The translations under genes were made by a program, and so were the position numbers. The notes beneath the pieces are model-generated. The model was not told the origin of the DNA, made no database searches, and worked only from the letters and a program-made list of their open reading frames with translations. Of a DNA stretch of 64,000 nucleotides, positions 1 through 10,980 are shown in pieces; position 1 is the first letter of the stretch; every line of letters begins with the position of its first letter. Source of the stretch: Paratinospora sagittata (lineage: Eukaryota; Streptophyta; Magnoliopsida; Ranunculales; Menispermaceae); the NCBI GenBank assembly GCA_035771175.1, contig CM069593.1, positions 40,795,741-40,859,740 on the forward strand, read 5' to 3'.

Positions 1-384
1 AAGTGCGACAATATAAACATTATAAGATATAATGCAGTGTAAATGAATGTTAGACATAATAATAAATGAATGTAAACTTTAATAAAATTTATAAGACACG
101 CAAACTTATGTTTCGTTCCCCACTTTCAGATAAGAACTTCTTTCAGAACTGGCGTTTTCCCCCGGACAGAATTGCGTTGCACCGCACAGAGAGTCTCAAA
201 AGACTAAAAGTCCAAATGAGTGAGAAAGAGAAGGAAAAATCACAAGGAGAGTGATTTTGGTGTGAGAAATGAGGAGGGGGAGGGTTGTTTATATAAAGAT
301 TTTTGGCGCCTGAACGTTCGGGCACGCGCTCGAACGTTCGTGCAAGTACCCGAGATTTTTTTTGTGCAATCCTAGGGTATTACA
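1..384 (-). mobile_element. Partial LTR of the Tekay-like gypsy family, reverse orientation, cut by the window edge
   Basis: This is the reverse complement of the first ~380 bp of the LTR at 16768-18023. The shared features are a TATA stretch, the GAACGTTC words, and the terminal TGTAATACC read in reverse at 376-384. The rest of the LTR (about 870 bp expected) would lie left of the window, so solo LTR versus full element cannot be decided. It abuts the Tat-like fragment at 385, so it probably inserted into that older element. No target-site duplication can be read. Confidence 0.85.
286..340 (-). promoter_or_regulatory. LTR promoter: TATA box and GAACGTTC palindromes
   Basis: On the minus strand the order is GAACGTTC (331-340 region), GAACGTTC (312-319), GGCGCC, then TATATAAAC near 288-296. 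It is the counterpart of 16814-16850. The position close to the LTR 5' end fits the U3 core promoter of an LTR. Promoter activity is inferred from layout only. Confidence 0.55.
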
Positions 385-559
385 ATGGCTGCACGAAAAA
401 TGAGCAGGACAAGCCAGAGGATGATCAGTGCGGTGGTGAGAGGTTGGAGTATCAAAATAGAGAGCAGAAGAGTGGAAAGGTTCCTTAAAGCATGTTCACC
501 GACTACGTAAACACCTCTAAATACTTCCAGAGAGCAAGTTTCAAAATCCAGAACAAGGA

Positions 560-960
560 TTACCTCTGATGGTCGAAGAAGATCCAGATGCCTACGAATA
601 AGAGAGATAAGAGGAAGGATTGCAAATATCATCGAGATCATGGTCATGACACTGACTAGTGCTATGACCTAAAGGAAAAGGTTGAAACTCTAATTCACAG
701 AGGTCATCTCGGGGAGTACGTCAAGGAATCTAACCAGAGAAGAGTCGAAACACTTGAGAAGGAAAAAATAAAACATGTATGAGAAATAAGGACCAACTAT
801 GAAGGTGATTTGACCATAACTTTAAACCAGGCCGTGAAGGCCTATGACCGTGAAGCCAGGTCAGAAGTCATGAAGTTGGGACTTCGACCAAAGAAGCAAC
901 AAAAGAGTGATTTTGCAATCACCTTCACAAGAGATGAGGATTAAGGTATACTCCGACAAT
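560..960 (+). pseudogene. Tat-type gag C-terminal region, broken
   Basis: Translation gives a basic stretch followed by CKYHRDHGHDTD and, after an in-frame TAG, CYDLKEKVETLI. This is the gag end typical of Tat-lineage elements, where a C-x2-C/H knuckle-like motif precedes a conserved CYDL helix. In a live element it would be part of the capsid/nucleocapsid polyprotein. Several further stops lie downstream. The stops TAG and TGA sit where the family usually has Glu, Gln, Arg or Trp, so most are explained by C-to-T or G-to-A changes. The start of gag is missing. Confidence 0.65.
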
Positions 961-1400
961 ACTCAAATGCCCTGGTAGTTGCTATGAACGTGGATAACTA
1001 CAAAGTCCACTGGATGTTAGTTGACAACGGGAGCTCAACGGACATTCTGTACTAGTCAGCCTTAGAGAAGCTTGGACTTACCAAGAAGTAGCTTAGCTCG
1101 GTCGATGTTCCGCTTATCGGGTTCACAGGAGACAGAGTTATGTTGGAAGGTTAGATTACACTTCCTGTGATAGCAAGGGATTCTGAGTACAAAGTTAAGT
1201 TTATGACCAACTTCCTAGTAGTTAAGTTCCCCACAACATACAATGCTATCACAGGTTGACCACTTCTCAATAGCTTAAGAGTCGTGGCGTCGACATACCA
1301 CCTAGCACTTAAGTTCCTAGCAGAACGAGGTGTAAGTGTGGCGAGGGGGAACCAGGAAGATTAAATGGAGTGTTATGCTACTATAATGAAAAGGAAGTCA
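961..1400 (+). pseudogene. Tat-type aspartic protease, broken
   Basis: The motif VDNGSSTDILY at about 1020-1052 is the retropepsin active-site region of Tat elements (family form D-N/T-G-S-S). It is followed by the usual hydrophobic strands and by a degenerate GxPLLNxL segment near 1256-1275. At least four in-frame stops interrupt it: TAG after ILY, TAG in the next 30 codons, TAG near 1152, TGA near 1257. The enzyme would cleave Gag-Pol in virus-like particles. This copy cannot be functional. Confidence 0.65.
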
Positions 1401-1639
1401 GGTTAGACCAACAACCTCAAGATGTCAGAAGAAATATTTATGCAGCTAGAAGTACTAACCAACTATGACCTCAACCTGAGAGAAGTCGTTCAAGGAATTG
1501 AGGCACAAGATGAATGGAAAGAGGTGCAGATTATTGAAGATCTGGCCAAAACCGTCAGGGTCGGCACTGGATGAAATCAAAAGTGGTTGAACACGTAATC
1601 AATGTGCTTAGAAAACACATGGACATCTTCGCTTGATCT

Positions 1640-2475
1640 CTCGAAGATATGTAAGGTATTCCTACCGGTGTTATAGTGCATCACCTCAATGTCAACCTAG
1701 AGGCGAAGCCAGTGAGGCATAAGAGAAAAGCTCTTAGTCTGGAGAGAGCTCAAGGTGTAAGAGAAGAAGTCAACAAGCTCCTAGCAGCCCGTTTCATCAA
1801 AGAAGTCCTTTATCCTTATTGTTTAGCCAATGTGGTCATGGTCAGAAGCCAAATGGGAAGTGGCAGACTGTGTGGATTTCACTGATCTGAGCAAGGCTTG
1901 CACTAAAGATAGTTTTCTTCTACCGAGGATTGATCAGCTGGTAGATGCGACGACAAGTCATGAGTTGCCGAGCTTCATGGACGCATACTCTGGGTATAAC
2001 CAAATAGCAATGAGCATCGGGGATGAGGAGAAAACAACGTTCATCACTGACCAAGGTCTGCAATGCTACAAGGTCATGTCGTTCAGTTAATTAAAGAATG
2101 CCAGAGCTAACTACCAGAGATTGGTCAGCTGGATGTTTGCAAAGAAGATCAAAATCAACATTGAGGTCTACATCAACTACATGCTGGTGCAGATGTGAAA
2201 GCATCAACTCATCCCTCCAACCTGGAAGATGTGTTCAACACTCTAAAGAGATATCATATGAAGCTCAACCTGACAAAGTGTACATTTGGAGTGAGCTTAG
2301 GAAAGTTGTTTAGCTACCTCATAAACTAAAGAGGAATTTAGGCCAGCCTTGATAAGATTCGAGCTTTGATCTACATGAGGTCACCCCAAACAGTTAAGGA
2401 AGTGCAATAACTTAGGAGGTGCGTGGCAGCACTGAGCAGGTTCATCTCCGAGTTCACAGATAGGTGGGGATTTCA
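1640..2475 (+). pseudogene. Tat-type reverse transcriptase, broken
   Basis: 1676-1885 encodes the fingers region (KPVRHKRKALSLERAQ). After a frameshift near 1850-1870 the reading continues at 1865-2090 with CVDFTDLSKAC, DSFLLPRIDQLVDA and FMDAYSGYNQI, the standard Tat RT palm motifs. After a TAA near 2088 the frame runs on to the catalytic box at 2169-2186. There it reads YINYML, not the expected Y-x-D-D, so both catalytic aspartates are replaced. The thumb is recognisable to about 2460 (GRFIS-like). No RNase H or integrase follows. Confidence 0.8.
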
Positions 2476-2811
2476 TTGATGTATAGTTAATTGTAAAAAA
2501 GTAGTTGAAATAGGGAGAAAAACTTCTATTTTCCATTTTACAGTAGTTTTTCCACATTGGCGTACATGTTGGCTGCCAATTTGATGCCAACGTGGCGAAA
2601 CTTTTTTTTTTAATCCAACTAAGACATGAAAACGCTTATTCAGAGGGCGTTTTTACTTTAAAACGTCTATTGTTAGTGCGTTGTATTATGAATGAAAGTG
2701 CTCAACGAATAGGAGTTTTTCAGTTAAAAACTCCTTTTTGTGGGAGTTGTCATTACAACTCCCATAAGTGGGCATTGTCATTTGGAACCGAAAATTCTTT
2801 TCATGAGTTAA
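2476..2811. repeat. Hairpin cluster of unknown origin
   Basis: No gene is seen. Five inverted repeats stand in a row: 2552-2563 with 2584-2595 (10 of 12 matching), TTGGCTGCCAA at 2569-2579, AAAACGC/GCGTTTT at 2629-2653, a 9-bp perfect stem at 2712-2734 (GGAGTTTTT/AAAAACTCC, 5-nt loop), and a 9-bp perfect stem at 2752-2773 (GGGAGTTGT/ACAACTCCC, 4-nt loop). A run of nine to ten T lies at 2601-2611. It could be a MITE or an LTR U3 remnant; neither ends nor TSD could be set. Confidence 0.5.
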
Positions 2812-4111
2812 GAATGAACCACTTGACCTTTTTCAAGATAAAGGGTGAAACTAATCCAATGATTCCAACTTTGGAATCAAAAGTAATATTCTATCACTTG
2901 ACTTGACTTGTTTCAACTAGAAACAAATCCAAGAAACTAAGTAATAAATGTTTGTTCCAAATAATTAGAACAATTAAAATGAAGCTCAAATATTACAAAT
3001 CAATCAATACAAGATATAAAAATGAAGCTCTAGGATTGAGAAAAACTTACAACCATATGCCTTTCTTGAACCAATATTGCCCATTTGAATGATGCTGAAA
3101 ACTTGAATGAATGATGCAAAAGTTGAAGCTTCAAAGGAAGAAAGGCTTTCACATTAGCAAATACTCTCCCTAGGTGTTTTGAAAATGGGAAGATAAAGAA
3201 GATGAAGTTTCAAGCTCATTCTCTCATTTTCCCTAAAAAACACTTAAACTCTAGGAAATTTTGGATTTAAGAATCAAACACTCATCTTCCCTAAGAACCA
3301 AAGAGGTTTCTTGCAAAAAAAGAGAAATTTGAATTTGAAGATTGAATAGAAACCCCAAGAGAGAGAGAGAGAGAATGATCTAAACTTACCTTTTATACTA
3401 TTAGGGTTGCATGAGCAACAAATTGATCATTTTAGAAATAACTATTTTTCTATCGAAAAGCAGGCAACGCATTTGCAAAAAGTGGAAACACGTTCCACGT
3501 GAAAAGGGCATAAAATTAAAATTTTGTCCAAAAAGCAAGAAACACGTTTTTGCTTGCCAAAGTGAAAAATCCCTTTTAGCTAGCAAGAATGCGTTTTCCC
3601 AAAGGGTGCGCGTTTTTAATGCACAAAATTTTGAAAATTTGTTTTCTTTGAAAATTCAATATGATTTCTTGAAAACTTAAACTTAAATACATTTGAAATG
3701 GATCAAAATGAGAAGAATTGAAGTTCAAAGATGTGTTAAAACATTTTTAGACTTTGCTTTTGACTTTTCTATAAAACAGCTTGACTTATAAAAGCATTTT
3801 GACTTATTGAAATATGAATGCATGCATGTAATGATTAAAAATAAATAAGCAATGTAGAATCAACTGTTGGTGCACCCAAGAGGGGGGTGAATTGGGTAAT
3901 GGTCAAATTTAACTCTTTTTCAATGACTTAGTGATATACTTTGATACATTGAAATTAAATGCACATATTAACCATAAAGTAAAATGCATAACGTAAAACA
4001 CACTAGGATTTACAGTGGTTCCGCCAAGCCTACGTCCACGACCTAATCTCCCGATTAGGATTTTCTCAGTCCACTAACTGATTCTCTTATGAGTGAGAAC
4101 CAAACTGTTAC

Positions 4112-4490
4112 AACTTGCCCTTTTACAGGTTCAAGGTAAACCTATCCTTTTACAGGCTAAGGGTGAACCGTTGCTCTTTTACAGGTTCAGAGATAACCTA
4201 TCCTTTTATAGGTTAAGGACGAACTTATCCTTTTGTGGGCAAAGGATGAACCATGATCCTTTTACGGGATAAGGAACAACCTTTTTTCTTTTTCCGGGTT
4301 GAGGAAGAACCCATGTTCCTTTTACGGGATAAGGAAGAACCGTTTTCCTTTTTCGGGTTGAGGAAGAACCCACGTTCCTTTACGGGATGAGGATGAACCG
4401 TTTTCCTTTTTTCGGGTTGAGGAAGAACCCATGTTCCTTTTACGGGATGAGAAAGAACCGATATCCTACTTGCGGGCGAGGATGAACCTT
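4112..4490. repeat. Array of ~13 mini-hairpin units, ~29 bp each
   Basis: Consecutive units follow the pattern TCCTTTTACGGGATAAGGA plus AGAACC and a short linker. Each unit can fold TCCTT against AAGGA around a loop with GGG or CGGG. Unit boundaries drift by one to three bases and stems vary (CTTTTTCCGGGTTGAGG next to CCTTTTACGGGATAAGG). Shorter arrays occupy the same LTR position at 13230-13370, 27600-27700, 46985-47115 and 61755-61910. Confidence 0.75.
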
Positions 4491-5509
4491 AACATGATTT
4501 CAACCTTGAAATCATTAAGTGAATTACGTTCACTTGTTCTGGTTGTTTCATTCCCGAAACACACCAGCAAACCACAATTATAATAATGTTGGTTCTAGCA
4601 AAGTAGAACACTTTACAATTAAGCTCATTCCATAGCATTACAAGGATATGTAATTTAAATACATAATGCTAAGAGAAAATACACTTACAGTCTTATACCT
4701 TTCAATGTTCGGTATTGCTCGAGTGCAGTTTCGAGAAGTGTGAATGATATGTAAATCAATTAAATGCTTCTTCGAAAACTTTTGTGACCATTAAAACATT
4801 GAACTTGAAAATGCAAGACTAGTGTAAAACATAGACACATAAGGTTTTCAAAATAGATAAAATATATGAGCGTGAAAACTTATGGTTTAGTATTCAGTAG
4901 TTAATATAACTACTGATATAGTTCGATATAGTATTAGGATATGAAATCAAGTACAACTGTATCTCATGAACTATCTCTCAAATTCTTTCATGAGCATGAT
5001 TGATGTTAAGTATAAATCTAGGCTGAGAAATTGGGCAGAAACCAGTTCAAATAGATTTTCAAAGATAGAATATAATTTAAGCTCAGTATGAAAATCTTTT
5101 GAATAAGTAAAATATCAGTGAAAATACTTTGAAAAACTTGAACTGTTGAAAACATTTTGAAGACAACTAACATTCAAAAAATTTTGGCACAATAAAAATT
5201 ATCGGCAAGTTGTTTGATTCAAAGTGTTGGTATTTTAGACTTAGTAGATAATAGCTAGTAGATATTTGAAGTTCAAATATAATGTGAACGTTTACACACA
5301 ACAGCTAAGAATGTATCATGAAAATGGTAACTGTAATTTTCATGACCATTCTGGTTCCTTTCAGATTACATGAAAAAGGAATACCTTAGAAAGCATGATT
5401 CATGCATTAGAGAAAATCTTTGATAAATCTAAAAATGATTCTGTGCAAAGATCCGTTCTGAAAAAGTAGACTGATATAACGTACTTGTCAGAACAGTGAC
5501 AGTTGTTGA

Positions 5510-6190
5510 ATTAATGTCCTAATTCTGTAATCAGCGTCCTGATGCATAATATTAACTTTGTCATTTTGTTCCTTGAGGGCGCTCATTATGTATAAGCATC
5601 CTGCTGAACAATGAAGTGAGGGAGCTACTAACTTGAAAGCGTCCTGATTTTTTTTGTGACAAAAATGACTTAACTTTGAGGGTGCTAAAACACAATTAGC
5701 GTTTTGCTTACTTTTTAAAACAATTAAGTGAATGAGGGTGCTACTTCCGGGTAAGCGTCCTACCTTTTAGAAACAAAACACGAGGGTGCTACTACTACGT
5801 AAGCGTCCTAACATATTTAAAACATTTGAAGAATGGTACAGAGTACGCTGTAGGACAATCAGCGTCCTGAAAGTTATTTAGTTGGTTCCCAGAGATGAGG
5901 GCGTTTCTATCCAAGTAGCGTCCTGATAGTTTATCCAACTTATAACTTTCAGCATCCTCAAAGATAACATCTTTGAAGAACTTAAACTCTCAGAGATCTT
6001 TCAGCAAGCTGATTCACAATTAGCGTCCTGGAAACTTCAAAGGTTGATTCTAAGTGAGGCCGCTACTTACAAGTGAGCGTCCTGATGAATCAGTTCAGTT
6101 CAACCGTAAATGTTATCAATATCCTAATGAGTCATCAACGTTCTGACTTATCAAGTTTAGGAGAGCGCGAGTAAGTCATTAGCGTCCTGA
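5510..6190. repeat. Array of inverted word pairs AGGGCGCT ... AGCGTCCT
   Basis: About ten pairs are seen. Each has GAGGGCGCTAC-like, 8-15 nt, then AAGCGTCCTGA-like, with 20-50 nt between pairs. AGGGCGCT matches the reverse complement of AGCGTCCT at seven of eight positions. Variants include GAGGGTGCT and GAGGGAGCT. The same array sits in the LTRs at 46770-48886 and 61545-63467 but not in those at 12965 or 16573. Confidence 0.75.
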
Positions 6191-7217
6191 AAGACTCTAA
6201 AAATAGTTTTTGACACGTGATTAAAAATTCGATAAATACGATTAAAAACTTGGTCAATCTAAAATCAAATCAAACATAGAAAATTAAATCATTTGAAATA
6301 CCGTAAAGCGTATGATCAAAACATGCAAATTTGGAAAGCATATGCAATTGATTTGTGCATGGTTTTGGAAAACGTTTGAGCAATATCGATTAGAGAAAGA
6401 TATTCCTTAAATACTTTGTGTATTTCTTATATTTCTCATAATCTTTAAATTCAACTCTTCATTATGAGATCTTCAAAATGAACTTCGCGTTTGAGTTGAA
6501 TGTCTTGAACGTTAATCAAATGATGTAGTCTTGAAGCACTTGATCGAATCGTTTGTGTGGTGTGACTTTGAAATCATGATATGATCTTTGAGGTCCTATG
6601 ATTGAAATGATCTTGAACGTCTGATATGACCTTGAGTTACTTGATCGAATCATTCTTTGGCTTTTTGCATTCCTGAGGTGCTGAGATATGTTCTTGATTA
6701 AAGCTCGTTAGCACCGAAAGAGATTTTGTTTGTGATCATCAAAATATATTTCATCAAGTATACTTAGAGACGTGCTAAGTGATGAACCGCTTAGGTTAAC
6801 ATCAAAAAATATTATAACTTAATTCTAAGTAAATTTGTAAGTTCTCATCCTTTTATCTTTAAGTCAACTCATCCAAGCTTTTGACTTTAACTTTGTTTGT
6901 TCCATTTGATTCGACTTGAGATTACTTGAATCTTGTATTGACCTTTTAACTTAACCTTGGTGCTGAAAAATACTAGAGGAACTCATTAGCATCATTTGTT
7001 TATATTGTTTGTTAGCATCAACACACTAGAAAAGATTTAAGTGGAAAACCACTTAGGTCAACAATGAACATATCAACACTTAAAATGACATGTACAAAGA
7101 AATAGTGCATGCATTTAATCTTAGAATGAAAAAAGTAATCAATATTCTTATATAGTCAGCTTTAGCTTCCGTAGATATCCATCTCTATTTAGGTTTAAAA
7201 CAAACTGATAGAAAAGG

Positions 7218-9344
7218 TGTCGCAACAAACTCCGTATGAGTGACGTCACAACCAGCACAAGATACGATATATGTAATGTGATGGCGTATATAATACCCTC
7301 TCAGCCTTAACAAAAATCACATCCAAATTTTTTTTTCAAAATTTCGACAGTCTCCTTTGTTTATTGGTCATATCACAACCTAATTATCACAAGTCAAACA
7401 AAATCAAGTATAATTATGGTCATTCATTACTCATTCATCATCTAAACCTCACATTTTCACATATACACATCCATTTACAACTATTCATACTCATTCTCAC
7501 ATCTCATCTATGTGATACATATATTTTGATAGTGTTATATACATAGTCATAACACAAAATAACAATTTAACATTCTATCATTCTCAAACATTACATACAC
7601 ATAAAAAAGAGAAGGATTCTCTACACTTCATGCGCCTTCCCTTTCTCCTTGGGATCCAGACCTGAAATGTTTGAGAATTGGGTGAGCAACCATAGCTCAG
7701 TGAATATTCCTATCTATGACATCATATATGCATTTAATAAAAACCACATGAATCAATATATTCAAATTCATTCAAAACATGTAACCAATCTTTCACAATA
7801 CATACATGCCTATAAAATAATTCCAAACACGTAGGATTACAATAAAAACATACAATCTCCCTCTTGCTAGTAATAGAGCGGGTATGCACTCCTTATTATG
7901 CATTTATAATGAGTCTACGCTCGGACCTCTCATTACCCAATTTTCTGCTATGAATCATTTCAAATTAGGACTTATTCCCAATTCCATTCAGAACTCGGAC
8001 CATGAGATTATTCAATCCCCATGCAGAACTGTCTTCTGGAAATGATCTCATGTTTTAACCTGCTCTAGCAAGTCCAAAACATGCTCCAAAGTCAAACATT
8101 TTAAAGCAATACATACATATATTCATGATTTGAAACACACAATTTATATCATACAATGTCATATACAAGGAACCAAAGTCAAGAGATACTCACAATTACA
8201 GGATTTTGGCCTAAGTCCACAATTCACAACACTTCGCCAATTTTCTTAATTCTTGACAATTATATCACAAGCATCTCACTTGTGTTCATCCCCAAATTTC
8301 AGAATTCATCATCATTCTCTGCAATTCAACAGTGCAATTTACTTATACATGAATTCCATCCATAGAAACTCAATCAATTGATCACCACATCAATTGATCA
8401 CCACATCAATCACAATTCAACAATTCAACAATGGATACCTTACCTATGGTTTCCCAACTTTCCAACTTTTCCTGCACAAGTATCACACTTGTGATCATCA
8501 CCAAACCCAGAATTTACCAATTCTGTATTCCAATCTCTGCAGATTCACATTACCAAACATCTATTATCATTTTCCAATCATAATACACAACTAATCACAT
8601 CAATTCACCCTTGAAATTTAGTTCCCAAAACTCCTACTTAGAAATTCTGGAACATCAATTTCAACCATGGAAAATCTATAAATTTAACATCAAATTACTC
8701 ACCAACCATCAAGGAATTGATCCCCTATGGTTTAAGCCAACAATTCCCACAATTCCAGCTCAAAACCCTCTTTCCCAAGCTCTTGATCTAGCCATGGAAA
8801 TCATATGCATGCCATATATGATGAACAATTTGAAGAGAGGAACAAGAATCTGTAATTTTTACACTAAAAAACACAAATCTTTACCTTGGATTTGGCTCTC
8901 CAAGTTCAAACCTTTTCTTCTCTTCATTTACTCTCGATTTTCTTCAACTCAGCAAGCTCAAAATGAGCTAGAAAGGTTCATAATCTTGTTTAAAATAAGC
9001 ACAACCGCCTCACTAACTTTTAAAAAAGTTGTGGGCCCACCGAGGAACGCGCTTCTCCAACTTAGGAGCGCACTTCTCTAAACTTTCAGAAAATCCTACT
9101 CTCGGGTCTGGTCACAGGAGCGCGCTTCTCCCTTTAGGGAGCGTGCTCCTTGAATCCAAATTTGAAATTTTCACTAAGTATTAGCCATTTTATGATACAA
9201 CTAGCCTCCTAGTGTACCAAGGACCCTACCATACTTGTATTTATGCTATTCTAAGGCCAATACGCATACGTATATGCATACAAATACATTGTTCGATGCG
9301 TATAAGTCAACTTTTACGTTTGACCAATGTACTGGGACGCTACG
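7218..9344 (-). mobile_element. Gypsy solo LTR, reverse, TSD AAAGG
   Basis: It begins TGTCGCAACAAACTCC and ends GGGACGCTACG (family end GGGATGTTACA, so the last A is now G). Exact 5-bp duplications AAAGG lie at 7213-7217 and 9345-9349. The paralogue at 54881-54892 reads GATAGAAAAAGTCTA without the insertion. The family motif pairing TGAGC with GCTCA is at 7680-7702. Open frames at 8611-9081 and nearby are chance frames in LTR DNA. Family members: 12403-29095, 44118-46258 and the outer arms of 56694-60837. Confidence 0.9.
9043..9149 (-). promoter_or_regulatory. GGAGCGCGCT palindrome cluster in the gypsy LTR
   Basis: Four related words occur: GGAACGCGCTTCTCC at 9044-9058, GGAGCGCACTTCTC at 9065-9078, GGAGCGCGCTTCTCC at 9117-9131 and GGAGCGTGCTCC at 9138-9149. 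They lie about 200-300 bp from the LTR 5' end on the minus strand. A TATTTTAAACA stretch follows on that strand near 8985-8998. The same words recur in the sister LTR at 28714-28880. An enhancer or U3 role is inference. Confidence 0.5.
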
Positions 9345-10429
9345 AAAGGTCTATCTTTGACAGCTCCATCCCCATCTCTGCATCCCTTTTTACATGTTTA
9401 AGAAACAAAAAATTGGAAACTTTAAAAACTCATCCTTAGGGCAACTCTTAGTTAATTAATTTAGATTTACCTTACTTTCGCTGTGTGATAAGAAGACTTA
9501 CTCCCACAGTAACGGTTATATTTTTGACCCTTGTTATTATTTGTATTTCTTCTAGACTTTTGTTGTAAATGAAACATTCATAATCACTATTAATGTGAAT
9601 CAATTATCGCAAGTTAATACAAGATTGATCATTGGGGTTCTGGAAAAAAGTCACAAAGCTGCGGATGAATAAAAAAAGACCTACCGAAACTCCCCAGTTA
9701 CGAATGTGTAGAGCTTGTGTTCCGTTAGATAAACAGGAGAGGAGGAGGAGTCAAGACTTTTTCTTCAGCTTATCCAACATGCTTTTTAACAAAAAAATTA
9801 TAAACTAAACTACTTAAGAGTCTTAACTGCCATGTGGTGCCGACGTTGCAATTTTATTGATGACGAAAACATACATGAGTGACATTTGGAACCTTGGTAA
9901 CATCACTTCCATTACACAATTGGACATTCATTATTGCGGTATATTTTGCTTTAAATTCCTTGCATCATTTTACTTTGCTTTGTCTTCTCCCCTGCATTTG
10001 TTGTTGTGACTAGGCTTAGGATAACGAACAACCTTTTTCTTTATTCTCGTGCTAGTTACACTATGGACACTCAAGCTGTCCTTTCTACCTACCTATGCCT
10101 CGACACTTTCCTCATCCTTCTCAGAGCTAAAAACACCTTTGGAGCTGTGGCTCCAACCACCATCATCGAAACTATAACATATATAACTACTCTTACCCTC
10201 CATTGTTTTGTTTGTCTCCATTGGGTTTACATGAGTTTCGTTCTCATGGCTATTTGGGCTTGTAAACATCAAATTATCTATATACCTTAAGCTCCCTTTT
10301 GATAAATCAAAAGGATAAAAGTTATGCCCTCCACTTTTCCCTCGGCCTCCTCCTCCATGTCTCAACAACATAAAAACTCGGTCCTTCTTTTGTTGGGATT
10401 TGAATGTGTGACATATAATTGATGGACTA

Positions 10430-10980
10430 TGTGGTGAACATTCTTGGATGACTTTTAGCTTTAGGTGTATGGCATCTAATTGATGGACTCTTTGGTGAAC
10501 ATCCTTGGTTTGTTGTTGCCCTAAGTGTATGGCTTATGATAAAATGCTTAGTGCGCATCGTTGGTTGGCAAGTGGCCTTAGGTTCTTGCATATTATTGAT
10601 GGAGTACTCGATGAGCATCCTTGGATGATGCATATCCTTAGGCACATAGCTTACTATTAGTGGGATGCTCGATAAGCATCATTAAATAGTCTATAGCCCT
10701 AGGCACATGGACTCTGGTAGATCCATAATTGTAAGTTGTTGAAGGTTGATATGCAACTACAGATTGTTGAATGTCAAAAATGAATGCTCGGTGAGCATTT
10801 ATGGGTAGCCAGTAGCCTTCAACATGTAGCAAGTGTAGATCCACATTGTAATTGTTGAACATCAAAATGAAGTGTTTGGTGAGCATCAGTGGGTGACATG
10901 TAGCCTTCAATGGATAACCAATTGTAGATGTTTATTATAAAGTATTAAATGTAGAAGCATAATACTTTATGAATATTCGT
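10430..10980. repeat. Degenerate ~60-bp minisatellite
   Basis: The core GRTGAGCATCnTTGGGTG...TAGCCTTAGGC recurs with starts near 10433, 10495, 10555, 10611, 10672, 10790, 10880 and 10972. Spacing is about 56-62 bp at first and about 90 bp later. Several units contain GATGCTC...GAGCATC inverted words, for example GATGCTCGATAAGCATC near 10664. The paralogue at 55980-56530 has the same units in the same order, so the array predates the duplication. Minus-strand frames across it are a by-product of the repeat. Confidence 0.6.

Larger units (their letters stand above)
385..2475 (+). mobile_element. Degenerate Tat-lineage Ty3/gypsy fragment (gag end, protease, RT)
   Basis: A forward run of gag, protease and reverse transcriptase similarity with no LTR, integrase or RNase H. 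Left and right ends are truncations: the left meets a reverse LTR at 384, and the right fades after the motif for the end of the RT thumb near 2460. Every domain carries in-frame stops or frameshifts. Order and motifs match the plant Tat/Retand/Ogre group, recognised from memory of the family. Confidence 0.8.
3865..6801 (-). mobile_element. Nested SIRE-like LTR, reverse, with TSD TCAAC/TCAAA
   Basis: It starts TGTTGGTGCACCCAAG and ends CGCTTAGGTTAACA. Flanking 5-mers are TCAAC (3860-3864) and TCAAA (6802-6806), four of five identical. The paralogous segment at about 54465-54495 reads straight through without it, which gives an empty site. It contains no coding capacity, so it is a solo LTR. 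At 2937 bp it is longer than its relatives at 46770 and 61545 (about 2.1 and 1.9 kb), partly because of a longer hairpin array (4112-4490). Confidence 0.85.
2812..7063 (-). mobile_element. SIRE/Maximus-like copia LTR, reverse, left end truncated, interrupted by 3865-6801
   Basis: 2812-3864 plus 6807-7063 match the LTR at 12965-14774: the hairpin unit at 2820-2860, the middle stretch near 2960-3100, and the terminal block with GTTTGTTAGCATCA and final CACTTAGGTCAACA at 7049-7063. The minus-strand LTR 5' end is therefore at 7063. The other terminus (expected TGTTGG-type) is missing, so the copy is truncated near 2812. The right flank continues into DNA that also follows the sister copy at 54733, so this LTR was present before the segment duplicated. 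Lineage name is by resemblance only. Confidence 0.7.

Noticed and set aside
5510..6190. CRISPR-like array (regular GCGTCCTGA words with unique spacers)
   Set aside because: Words are degenerate, come in inverted pairs, spacers vary widely in length, the context is a plant LTR, and no cas genes exist.
8156..9081. Frames of 66-156 codons on the plus strand
   Set aside because: They lie inside a solo LTR with exact TSD, on the antisense strand, and have low-complexity composition with no recognised domain.
10006..10371. Open frames on both strands that recur at 55521-55925 (glycine-rich on the minus strand, hydrophobic on the plus strand) with a 3-base indel
   Set aside because: The two copies differ about evenly at all three codon positions in either frame, including Trp-to-stop and radical changes. 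The frames survive because the paralogues are similar, not because of coding selection.
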